From CBDDKW01 sp965230425 (GTDB lineage Bacteria > Pseudomonadota > Gammaproteobacteria > UBA1113), in assembly GCA_965230425.1 (NCBI GenBank), contig CBDDKW010000004.1, positions 1 to 40,021 of the forward strand: a stretch of DNA of 40,021 nucleotides, in the 5' to 3' direction. Each line of letters starts with the position of its first letter. The first letter of the stretch is position 1. The position numbers were made by a program, and so were the translations under genes. The notes beneath the pieces are model-generated. The model had not been told where the DNA came from, made no database searches, and was given only the letters and a program-made list of their open reading frames with translations. This document shows positions 33,319-40,021 of this stretch, piece after piece.

Positions 33319-34200
33319 TTAAGAGGACTTATCCGTATCGCTTTTGGGCTTATCTTGATCATTCGCCGTTGGCATAGGTAGAGTTGCCTTGGGGGTGTCA
33401 TCGTGATTAGGGATCAAGGCAATAATCCGTGCTGGAGCCCCACTGCCACCCTTAATCTTCATGGGTAAAGCAATAACAAAAGCCCCCTTAGCAGGCAGTT
33501 GATTGAGCTGAGCTACATTTTCGAAAATAGGAATATTTTTGCTAGCCAGTACTCGATGGGCTTTAAATTGCTTAGATTGGCCGTAATCAATACTGGCAGT
33601 ATCAATACCCACAGCCTTGGGCTTGCGTTCTTTTATTAGCCACTGGGCAGCATCAGCACCAAGACCAGGGAAGTGTAGTAGAGGCACAGCATCTTGACCT
33701 CGCTCAGTTGTACCTAAGTATTTTTCTGCATCCGGCCAGTAGACACTAAAACCTGTATAAAGTAACACAATGGCATCAGCGGGGATCTTACCGTGTAGCT
33801 TTTCCCACGCTTTAAAATCATCTTTACTAATTAAGTAATCAGAGTCCTTCAAGGCTTTTTGTGATACATCAATTACCACCGCATTGCCAATCAATTGTTT
33901 TAGTTTGATTTGATCAACGGATTCACCTGCTTTGGCAAAATGGGAAGGAGCATCCACATGAGTGCCGCCGTGTTCAGCCGCTTTGAATTTATAGGCGCTG
34001 TAAAAATAGCCCTCGGGTGTGACACCCTCAAAGACGGGCGTTAATTCAAATGATTCAGCAGTAGGCCAATAAATAGTCTCTTTTGATAAGTCATGAGTGA
34101 GATCAACCCAGCGACCTTGGGGTAAGTTGTCTGCTTGTGCAATAGCAATTCCGCAAATGCATAAGCAAAGAAAAACTATACTTTTTATTTTTACACTCAT
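33319..34200 (-). CDS. exported cyclase-family metal-dependent hydrolase
   Basis: 293 aa from the ATG at 34200 (AGGA about 10 nt upstream; a GTG at 34209 is too close to it). The signal peptide ends AIAQA. The cyclase/kynurenine-formamidase-like fold is shown by the metal-binding motif EHGGTHVDAPSHF (residues about 75-90), the downstream VLLYTGFSVYWPD and the KAVGIDTASIDYG block. Enzymes of this family hydrolyse amide or lactone bonds; the substrate cannot be told here. An exported form suggests a periplasmic substrate. The C-terminal tail is Asp/Lys/Pro-rich. It lies between two DUF4124 genes on the same strand. Confidence 0.85.
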   Translation of the reverse strand: MSVKIKSIVFLCLCICGIAIAQADNLPQGRWVDLTHDLSKETIYWPTAESFELTPVFEGVTPEGYFYSAYKFKAAEHGGTHVDAPSHFAKAGESVDQIKLKQLIGNAVVIDVSQKALKDSDYLISKDDFKAWEKLHGKIPADAIVLLYTGFSVYWPDAEKYLGTTERGQDAVPLLHFPGLGADAAQWLIKERKPKAVGIDTASIDYGQSKQFKAHRVLASKNIPIFENVAQLNQLPAKGAFVIALPMKIKGGSGAPARIIALIPNHDDTPKATLPMPTANDQDKPKSDTDKSS

Positions 34201-34310
34201 CCCTGACACATCCTAAATAGTAAAATATTGAAGCATTGTAGCATCCTATATTAATCAGCGCCAATGGCTATCTTGCACGCTATGCGTTAAGCACGTACGG
34301 ATATTGGCGG

Positions 34311-34889
34311 CTAATTAGCCAGATTACGCCCACCTGTATGGGCCGGATTAACGCGTAAATTGCGTTTATCAATAGGTTGATTGCCAAGGTTGGGGTGATT
34401 TTCATGGTTTAAATGCCTAATTTCGCGGTCCACATGGCGCATGTGATGTCTAGGATAGTAATAATAGGGGTCATAAAATTCGAGATTATTATGGTAAATG
34501 CCATCGCCATCATCATAATAATTATCAAAATGGCCATAGTCATAGTCAATCTGTTCATTACGTAATTGGTCAGGTGTGGGTGTAGGTGGTTCGCTGACTT
34601 CTTGTTCGGCTTTAAGTTTAGCTCGCTCCATTTCTTCTTCATTTAATTGTTGGCTAATTTGGTCGCTTTGCTTCATTAAGCGTTCATAACGTTTGTCAGC
34701 CTGCGCCTGTTCATTAGCGGGAATAGGCTCCACATTGACTTCCTTGACTTTATTCGGGGTGCCAGGGGTCGGTGTATCTGAGAATGATGGATTACCCTGA
34801 GCATCAATGGATTCATAAACCTTAGTCGACTCAGCCAAACATGTGGAAATTAAGCCTAAGCTAATGATTAAACTGCAAATTATTCGCAT
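34311..34889 (-). CDS. exported DUF4124-domain protein, second copy
   Basis: 192 aa. Signal peptide ends about residue 19 (STCLA). DUF4124 motif: KVYESIDAQGNPSFSDTPTPGTPNKV. A coiled-coil-like charged region (about 60-100) follows, then a His/Tyr/Asp-rich tail (DPYYYYPRHHMRHVDREIRHLNHE) that could bind metal. AAGG lies 7 nt before the ATG at 34889. It is likely the first gene of a minus-strand cluster with the cyclase and the other DUF4124 gene, but gaps of 110 and 44 bp leave operon structure open. Confidence 0.8.
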   Translation of the reverse strand: MRIICSLIISLGLISTCLAESTKVYESIDAQGNPSFSDTPTPGTPNKVKEVNVEPIPANEQAQADKRYERLMKQSDQISQQLNEEEMERAKLKAEQEVSEPPTPTPDQLRNEQIDYDYGHFDNYYDDGDGIYHNNLEFYDPYYYYPRHHMRHVDREIRHLNHENHPNLGNQPIDKRNLRVNPAHTGGRNLAN

Positions 34890-35022
34890 TTGTGCACCTT
34901 CCGCGAGAGTAGAAACTAATTTAAGTATAGACCTAGTGTTTTAAAAATGCCCAACTATACTTTGTTTAGTGTTTATACAGTTAGTATAGATCTCGTAACT
35001 CCCAAAAAGAAGGTGTAATGCA

Positions 35023-35433
35023 ATGAAAACAGCAGTTGTGTTAAGTGGAGTGGCTGCTTTCATTTTGGGTGTATCAACTGCAAGTGCCAAAAGTGTACTT
35101 GATATGGATGTGAATAGGACTATCTACATGACAGATTTTCAAATGCTGTCACAAAATGAAGGTTCAACAGTTGAAACATTCATAAATGAAATCCAAAAGC
35201 CACAAGGGCAATGGTTCAAAGAGCAATTCCTCTATCAAACTCATTTAAATCCAGATGACCTAGATCAAGTGTTTGTCGCCGATCTAAGACCCATAGCGCC
35301 AGTCAAACCTGGTTATCTATGTTACCGTGTCTACTGGAAGTATTTTGAGTATATAGATAATAGGACGTTGCATAGTCCGGGGAATGTGAGTTCAGTGAGG
35401 TACTGTCATCCTATCATTCAATGGAAAGGCTGA
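35023..35433 (+). CDS. small exported protein of unknown function
   Basis: 136 aa. Signal peptide at about 1-23 (ending STASA). The mature domain of about 113 residues has two cysteines (CYRVYW and RYCHP) that could form a disulfide, and no recognised family motif. AAGG precedes the ATG at 35023 by about 9 nt. It is divergent from the DUF4124 gene and followed at once by a palindromic repeat. I do not recognise it. Confidence 0.7.
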   Translation: MKTAVVLSGVAAFILGVSTASAKSVLDMDVNRTIYMTDFQMLSQNEGSTVETFINEIQKPQGQWFKEQFLYQTHLNPDDLDQVFVADLRPIAPVKPGYLCYRVYWKYFEYIDNRTLHSPGNVSSVRYCHPIIQWKG

Positions 35434-35563
35434 TTTAAGCGTCGTCTTTTCCTCGGCAGCGTTGTTGCGAACGCTACTTGAGAGGTGGTCATTTACTCTG
35501 TGTAAACTCCCCCACTCAAGTGGCGTTCGCGCCTAGCTGCCGAGGAAAATACTTGCTTAAATC
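35432..35563. repeat. 132-bp imperfect intergenic palindrome
   Basis: The outer arms GATTTAAGC...TTTTCCTCGGCAGC (35432-35460) and GCTGCCGAGGAAAA...GCTTAAATC (35536-35563) are complementary. Inner arms GCGAACGCTACTTGAG and CTCAAGTGGCGTTCGC differ at one base. The centre holds TTTAC-TCTGT-GTAAA. No ORF is present. It starts at the stop codon of the 136-aa gene and may also serve as its transcript end. Confidence 0.82.
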
Positions 35564-35581
35564 GATTTTTTCTTTATCTAT

Positions 35582-35655
35582 GGCGTGCTCATTTACTCGC
35601 ATGTAAACTGCGCCGCTCAAAGGCAACAAACGCCTCGCCACAGGGCAAAATACCT
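35582..35655. repeat. half copy of the intergenic palindrome
   Basis: Shares CATTTACTC...TGTAAACT, CTCAA and AACGCCT...GGGCAAAATAC with the centre and right half of 35432-35563, but lacks the left arm. It ends beside the stop codon of the DUF4143 gene. Confidence 0.65.
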
Positions 35656-35657
35656 AT

Positions 35658-36797
35658 TCATTGATAAATATCGCCACCCCAGAGACGCTCTAAAAATAAT
35701 TGCCAAGGTAGGCACTCTATATCACCGAGTTTCTTGGGCTCGGTTTCCAGGGATACGATGATTTGCTTTTTAACTTTATGTGAACTGGCGAGTGCATATA
35801 ATCCTTTGCAGTGTGCTTCATGGATACGTTTTGATGACTTGATTTCAATAGCCACTTCCATATCGCCTAAAACAAAGTCTACCTCCAGGCCAGTGCTTGT
35901 GCGCCAATAGTGAAGGCGTAATTCGGGATCTTTATAGGCTTGATAAGCCGTGAGTTCCATCAGCATGTAGTGTTCAAAGGACTTACCAAATTCAGATGTG
36001 CCTAGACGGGGTTGTCTGCGGGTAAGATAGTTTGCTACGCCTATATCAAATAAATAAAATTTTTCTGTTTCCATTAAGCGCCGGTCAGTACTTTTTCGCC
36101 AAGGTTGGAGGCGATAGCCGAGTAGCGTATCTTCAAGGATTTGAAAATAAGTACGTACTACTTTTGCGCTCACGCCGGTTTCACGGGCGACATTGGTATA
36201 GTTTAATGTTTCTCCCGAGGTTAAAGCGGCTACGCGCAAAAACTCAGCGAAAGCAGGGATATTTTGTACTACAGCCGGATTAGCAATTTCTTCTTTTAGA
36301 TAATCAGCTACATAAGCACGTAGATCTTGTGTGGGATCAGAACTTAGAATATGTGGTGGTAATAAGCCAGTATGCATAATGCGTTCTAAATCAAAATCTT
36401 CAATTTCCATATAGCTGAGTGGGGCCATTGTGTAGCGCCAAGCGCGACCGCCGAGTAAGTTGGCATGTGATTGTCCCAGCTTACGTGTACTTGAACCTGT
36501 GAGTAAAAATGCAATGGATTTATTCTCAATGAGCCAGTGCACCTCATTTAATATCTCCGGTATCATTTGTACTTCATCGATGCAGATGCGCTGCTGTGTT
36601 TCTGAGTAGCGTTCTCGGAGTAGAGCGGGGCGTGAAATATAATCTGCGAACACGTCAGTTTTTAATAGATCAATAACAATGGCATCAGCCATGTTTTCTC
36701 GGATCCAGTAGCTTTTGCCAGTTTTGCGTGGTCCCCATAAGAAAGCTGATTGCTGTGTAGGTAATTGCATGTTGAGCATGCGTGAGCTAATTTTCAT
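35658..36797 (-). CDS. DUF4143 AAA-type ATPase
   Basis: 379 aa from the ATG at 36797; a TTG at 36857 extends the frame but has no ribosome site. The AAA_14 domain comes first: P-loop GPRKTGKS, Walker B-like RICIDEVQMIPEI and a FLLTGSSTRKL sensor segment. A winged-helix region follows (TNVARETGVSAKVVRTYFQIL). The DUF4143 nuclease-like domain has FGKSFEHYMLMEL and EVDFVLGDMEVAIEIKSSK, matching a PD-(D/E)XK pattern. Such proteins are widespread; their role is unclear (toxin-antitoxin-like or DNA-related). The upstream region repeats CGGATAAT and its inverse ATTATCC several times (36807-36868), perhaps an operator. Confidence 0.88.
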   Translation of the reverse strand: MKISSRMLNMQLPTQQSAFLWGPRKTGKSYWIRENMADAIVIDLLKTDVFADYISRPALLRERYSETQQRICIDEVQMIPEILNEVHWLIENKSIAFLLTGSSTRKLGQSHANLLGGRAWRYTMAPLSYMEIEDFDLERIMHTGLLPPHILSSDPTQDLRAYVADYLKEEIANPAVVQNIPAFAEFLRVAALTSGETLNYTNVARETGVSAKVVRTYFQILEDTLLGYRLQPWRKSTDRRLMETEKFYLFDIGVANYLTRRQPRLGTSEFGKSFEHYMLMELTAYQAYKDPELRLHYWRTSTGLEVDFVLGDMEVAIEIKSSKRIHEAHCKGLYALASSHKVKKQIIVSLETEPKKLGDIECLPWQLFLERLWGGDIYQ

Positions 36798-37075
36798 GGT
36801 GATATCCGGATAATTTGTCCATATGGGTAAGTTTATTCGGATAATTTTCCCAGTCAAGGCAGATTATCCTGATATTCTGCCCTGTTAGGGCAAATTTTCT
36901 TGAAAATAGCCTTTTAAGTCTATGAAAAATACTGGTTTAAAATATTTATTCATATTTATTGCATAAATATTCGTTTTATGGTTAAATCTTGCTATTCGTG
37001 ATGGACTTGGTATTTTGAGGGTATTTCCAATATCAGTTTCAAAACCAGGTTCGTAAATATTGATTAGGCAATGAT
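36798..37075. other. divergent intergenic region before ABC operon
   Basis: 278 bases, no gene. The left part has the CGGATAAT/ATTATCC repeats next to the DUF4143 gene. The right part is AT-rich and should hold the promoter of the ABC transporter operon. I cannot assign hexamers reliably. Confidence 0.4.
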
Positions 37076-37858
37076 ATGGCAGAACAACAGCATAATAGTG
37101 CTCTGAAAGTAGAGCATTTGAAGAAATCTCATGGCGAGCAATTAGTGCTTAATGATATCTCTTTTGTAGCTCAGCAGGGGGATGTGATTGCCTTATTGGG
37201 TCAAAGTGGCTCTGGTAAGAGTACTTTATTACGGTGCATCAATTTGCTAAATATCCCCGATGCCGGAGATATTTATATTGGGGCTGAGAAAATTCATTTA
37301 GAAGCCCGCAGTGGTGGTAAACAAGTCTTAAAGAACCATCAACAAGTCTTACGCTTGCGTAGTCAAATTGGTATGGTGTTTCAACAGTTTAACCTGTGGC
37401 CGCATATGACAGTGTTAGAAAATATCATTGAAGCACCTATGCATGTGTTAAAACAAAAGAAAAAAGTTGCAGTGACTAAAGCTGAATCTTTACTTGAAAA
37501 AGTAGGTTTAGCGGATAAACAAGCTCAATATCCTAGTCAATTATCCGGTGGTCAGCAACAACGTGTTGCCATTGCACGAGCTTTAGCTATGGAACCGCAG
37601 ATTTTATTATTTGATGAACCCACTTCCGCATTAGATCCAGAAATGGTTGGCGAAGTCTTGGGGGTAATGCGTCAATTAGCACAAGAGGGTACGACTATGT
37701 TAGTGGCGACTCATGAAATGGGCTTTGCTCGTGAAGTTGCCTCACATGTGATGTTTTTACATCAAGGCTGTATTGATGCCTTTGGTGAATCTAATGCTAT
37801 GTTTAGTATGCCGCCTTCGGAGCGCTTTAAGCAATTTATTCAGCAGGATTATAAATAA
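37076..37858 (+). CDS. artP: polar amino-acid ABC transporter, ATP-binding protein
   Basis: 260 aa cytoplasmic ATPase of the HisP/GlnQ/ArtP family. Walker A GQSGSGKST, the Q-loop in MVFQQFNLWPHMTVLENI, the signature LSGGQQQR, Walker B ILLFDEPTSALDPE and the H-loop ATHEMGFA are all intact. First of four genes in the order ATPase, binding protein, permease, permease, as in artPIQM. The stop TAA shares its last base with the ATG of the next gene. Arginine as substrate is inferred from gene order and general similarity, so the symbol is provisional. Confidence 0.85.
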   Translation: MAEQQHNSALKVEHLKKSHGEQLVLNDISFVAQQGDVIALLGQSGSGKSTLLRCINLLNIPDAGDIYIGAEKIHLEARSGGKQVLKNHQQVLRLRSQIGMVFQQFNLWPHMTVLENIIEAPMHVLKQKKKVAVTKAESLLEKVGLADKQAQYPSQLSGGQQQRVAIARALAMEPQILLFDEPTSALDPEMVGEVLGVMRQLAQEGTTMLVATHEMGFAREVASHVMFLHQGCIDAFGESNAMFSMPPSERFKQFIQQDYK

Positions 37859-38664
37859 TGTTGAATAGGTTATCGCAAAAACAAGCTGTGTTAGTTAGCT
37901 ATAGATGCATTGTCTTAGGCCTTATCTTTAGTTTGCTATTTAGTTATTCAAGTATTGTATCTGCAGCACAACAGAGTTTGGTTTTTGCTACGGAGCCTAG
38001 TTATCCGCCCTTTGAGTATGTAGATGCCCAGGGTAATATCCAAGGGTTTGATGTGGATGTAATGCAAGCTCTATGTAAGCAAATGCAAGCGCAATGTAAA
38101 ATTGTGGGTGAACCTTGGGATAGTTTAATTCCTAGTTTAGCCATGGGAAAGTTTGATGCTCTAATTGGCGCCATCGCGATTACCAAAGAGCGAGAAAAGA
38201 AAGTTGATTTCACTATCCCTTATTACCATGATTCTGTGAGTTTTGTTGCACCTAGCGATAGGCCATTACAATTAACCCAACAAGGTATGCAAGGAAAGAG
38301 AGTTGGGGTGCAAATTGGTACAGTGTTACAGCAATATTTACAAGGTGTTTACCATGGGGCTGTGGATGTGAAGGTTTATTCAAGTCAGCAATATGCTTTT
38401 TTAGATTTAAATGCTGGGCGGCTTGATGCAGTGTTAGGCGATACGCCCTTAGTTAAAGATTGGTTGAAACAACAGCCGGCTGGTAAGTTTACTTTAGTGG
38501 GGCAGCCTATTTCTGATCCTAAGTATTTTGGCCCGGGTTTTGGTATTGCGGTGAAAAAGGGGGATCAGCGTTTACTGAATCAATTGAATCAAGCGATTAA
38601 GGTGTTGCAAGAAAATGGCACTTTAGAGAAATTAGGGCAGCAGTATTTTGGAAGTGGCTCATGA
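37858..38664 (+). CDS. artJ: amino-acid ABC transporter, periplasmic binding protein
   Basis: 268 aa. Signal peptide at about 1-36 (hydrophobic GLIFSLLFSYSSIVSAA). The SBP family 3 fold is shown by FATEPSYPPFEYVDAQGNIQGFDVDVMQALC, the GAIAITKEREKKVDFTIPYY block and GPGFGIAVKKGD. It binds a polar, probably basic, amino acid in the periplasm. Its end overlaps the next gene by 4 bases. The choice between artI and artJ, and arginine itself, cannot be settled from sequence alone. Confidence 0.85.
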   Translation: MLNRLSQKQAVLVSYRCIVLGLIFSLLFSYSSIVSAAQQSLVFATEPSYPPFEYVDAQGNIQGFDVDVMQALCKQMQAQCKIVGEPWDSLIPSLAMGKFDALIGAIAITKEREKKVDFTIPYYHDSVSFVAPSDRPLQLTQQGMQGKRVGVQIGTVLQQYLQGVYHGAVDVKVYSSQQYAFLDLNAGRLDAVLGDTPLVKDWLKQQPAGKFTLVGQPISDPKYFGPGFGIAVKKGDQRLLNQLNQAIKVLQENGTLEKLGQQYFGSGS

Positions 38665-39314
38665 GTGGTTATGCGGGACAATTTTTTCATGCCACCTGGT
38701 TGACGCTGGAATTAGCTTTGTTAGCCTTGGGGTGTGGGTTGCTTTTAGGTATTGGCGGTGCCTTAGCGAAACTTTCAACGCATGCTTGGATCCGTATACC
38801 GGTTGTCTTACTCACGAGTTTATTACGCGGTTTGCCCGAATTATTAATTTTATTCTTTGTTTATTTCGGCGGTACAATCCTGTTTGCTCAAGTGTTGAAA
38901 ATCAATGTCAGTGTTAGTTCCTTTGCTGCTGGTACCGTAGCACTCGCATTATTGTTCGCGGCCTATGCTACGGAAACGTTGCGAGGGGCATATTTAGCGA
39001 TTCCTATTGGGCAGTTTGAAGCAGGTTATGCCTTGGGATTAACTAAAGGCCAAGTATTTAAAAGGGTTATTTTGCCGCAATTATGGCGCCATGCTTTGCC
39101 TGGGTTAGGTAATTTATGGTTTGTATTATTGAAGGATACTGCCCTAGTCTCGCTCATTGGCATGGATGATATTATGTGGGTGGCGCAAAAGGCCAGTGCT
39201 TATACTTTGAAACCTTTTAGCTTTTACTTAATTGCAGCCATGATTTACTTGTTATTAACCAGTGTCTCCTTGGGGGGACAAAAATTAATAGAGCGGCGTT
39301 TGCAATGGACATAG
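38661..39314 (+). CDS. artQ: amino-acid ABC transporter permease
   Basis: 217 aa inner-membrane permease of the HisMQ family, about five membrane helices. The EAA loop is visible as QFEAGYALGLTKGQVFKRVILPQLWRHALPG (the EAGYALG core contacts the ATPase). N-terminal TWLTLELALLALG and LLRGLPELLILFFVYFG are typical. Start ATG overlaps the preceding stop (ATGA). It overlaps the next gene by 10 bases, indicating one transcript. Confidence 0.85.
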   Translation: MSGYAGQFFHATWLTLELALLALGCGLLLGIGGALAKLSTHAWIRIPVVLLTSLLRGLPELLILFFVYFGGTILFAQVLKINVSVSSFAAGTVALALLFAAYATETLRGAYLAIPIGQFEAGYALGLTKGQVFKRVILPQLWRHALPGLGNLWFVLLKDTALVSLIGMDDIMWVAQKASAYTLKPFSFYLIAAMIYLLLTSVSLGGQKLIERRLQWT

Positions 39315-39991
39315 CCCAGTTACTACATTATTTACCGCTATTATTGTCGGGGTTCTTCTTGACCATAGAGTTAGTTGCTGCTGCCGTAATTTGTGGTTTT
39401 ATATTAGCCAGTGTCTTTACTTATACTTTATATAGACAGAACAAATGGCTAAATGCACCTATTAAATTACTGATGTTTGTGATCAGAGGCACGCCTTTGT
39501 TAGTACAATTTTTCTTAATTTATTTTGGTTTGAGTCAATTTGATAGCTTACGCCATAGTTTTCTTTGGGGCTGGTTTGTGCATCCCTTCGCGTGTGCCTT
39601 AACTGCCTTAGGGATCAATACGGCTTGTTATACTACTGAACTATTTTACGGTGCAATGCAGCGTATCCCTGCAGGAGAGTATGAAGCTTGTGCTACTTTA
39701 GGGATGTCAAAGTATTTAGCGTTTCGGCGCGTCTTGTTTCCGCGAGCATTAATTAATGTATTGCCTGCCTATTCCAATGAAGTGATTATGATCATCAAGG
39801 GTAGTTCCTTGGCGAGTACGATTACCTTACTGGACTTGATGGGGGCTACGCGTTTGGCTATCAGTAATACTTATGATGTGCTCCAATTTTACCTTGTAGC
39901 AGGGGTGTTATACCTATTATTAAATAGCATCATTATGTGGTTGTTTCATCGTCTTGAGAAGAAGAGTCATGTGAGGGTGTTGCAGGGCTAG
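39305..39991 (+). CDS. artM: amino-acid ABC transporter permease
   Basis: 228 aa, second HisMQ-type permease, pairing with the previous one. The EAA loop is GEYEACATLGMSKYLAFRRVLFPRALINVLP. N-terminal FFLTIELVAAAVICG and FVIRGTPLLVQFFLIYFGL are conserved in this subfamily. Last gene of the operon in the window; its stop is at 39991 and only about 30 bases of intergenic DNA follow. Confidence 0.85.
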   Translation: MDIAQLLHYLPLLLSGFFLTIELVAAAVICGFILASVFTYTLYRQNKWLNAPIKLLMFVIRGTPLLVQFFLIYFGLSQFDSLRHSFLWGWFVHPFACALTALGINTACYTTELFYGAMQRIPAGEYEACATLGMSKYLAFRRVLFPRALINVLPAYSNEVIMIIKGSSLASTITLLDLMGATRLAISNTYDVLQFYLVAGVLYLLLNSIIMWLFHRLEKKSHVRVLQG

Positions 39992-40021
39992 TTGATTACT
40001 ATTTAACCTACCCAGATAATT

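Noticed and set aside
1..40021. tRNA, rRNA or riboswitch genes
   Set aside because: I saw no convincing cloverleaf, rRNA segment or known riboswitch core by eye; a dedicated covariance-model search would be needed to exclude them.

Overview
The window looks like a gammaproteobacterial chromosome of moderate-to-low GC. It carries dusA, mutH, an mmsA-type dehydrogenase, an Aas/LplT-like MFS-acyltransferase and an artPIQM-type ABC operon. Long Sel1-repeat and ankyrin-like proteins of eukaryotic flavour suggest a host-associated, Legionellales-like organism. That placement is inference from gene content; no rRNA or other marker is present.

Layout. 282-4589 holds two paralogous Sel1-repeat proteins, followed by a decayed coding tract (4590-5392). 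5432-7312 is an MFS/acyltransferase fusion. 7377-8720 is a complete IS4-family insertion sequence with 18-bp terminal repeats and a perfect 9-bp target duplication, sitting inside a REP-like palindrome. 8785-10284 is mmsA. Between mmsA and intact dusA (20303) lies an accessory array of three large minus-strand paralogues (941, 521 and 872 aa). They share an LG-HL helical repeat, an ankyrin-like segment and a conserved C-terminal tail. An Rpn-family PD-(D/E)XK gene is interspersed. Three truncated copies of the dusA 5' end (10343, 15480, 17207) punctuate the array, so it grew at the 5' end of dusA by repeated integration or segmental duplication.

20303-25006 is mostly ordinary: dusA, a lipocalin lipoprotein, an L,D-transpeptidase, mutH, a small periplasmic protein and a glycine-zipper lipoprotein. 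A 275-bp nested palindromic MITE-like element lies between the transpeptidase and mutH.

25109-32725 is the most striking region. Eight tandem minus-strand regulators, each a PAS-like sensor domain plus a LuxR helix-turn-helix, fall into two subfamilies (A and B). A ninth, unrelated orphan gene ends the array. Five promoters in it carry a lux-box-like palindrome of 20-21 bp (arms ACCTAG/CCAGGT). In every case it abuts a -35 hexamer with a 16-17 bp spacer to a -10. A sixth promoter keeps the core but has a degenerate box. No luxI-type synthase and no autoinducer-binding domain is visible. I read this as a self- or cross-regulated PAS-LuxR network whose operator resembles a quorum-sensing lux box.

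32792-40021 holds two DUF4124 proteins flanking a secreted cyclase-family hydrolase, a small exported protein, an intergenic palindromic repeat, a DUF4143 AAA ATPase and a four-gene amino-acid ABC importer with overlapping or abutting genes.
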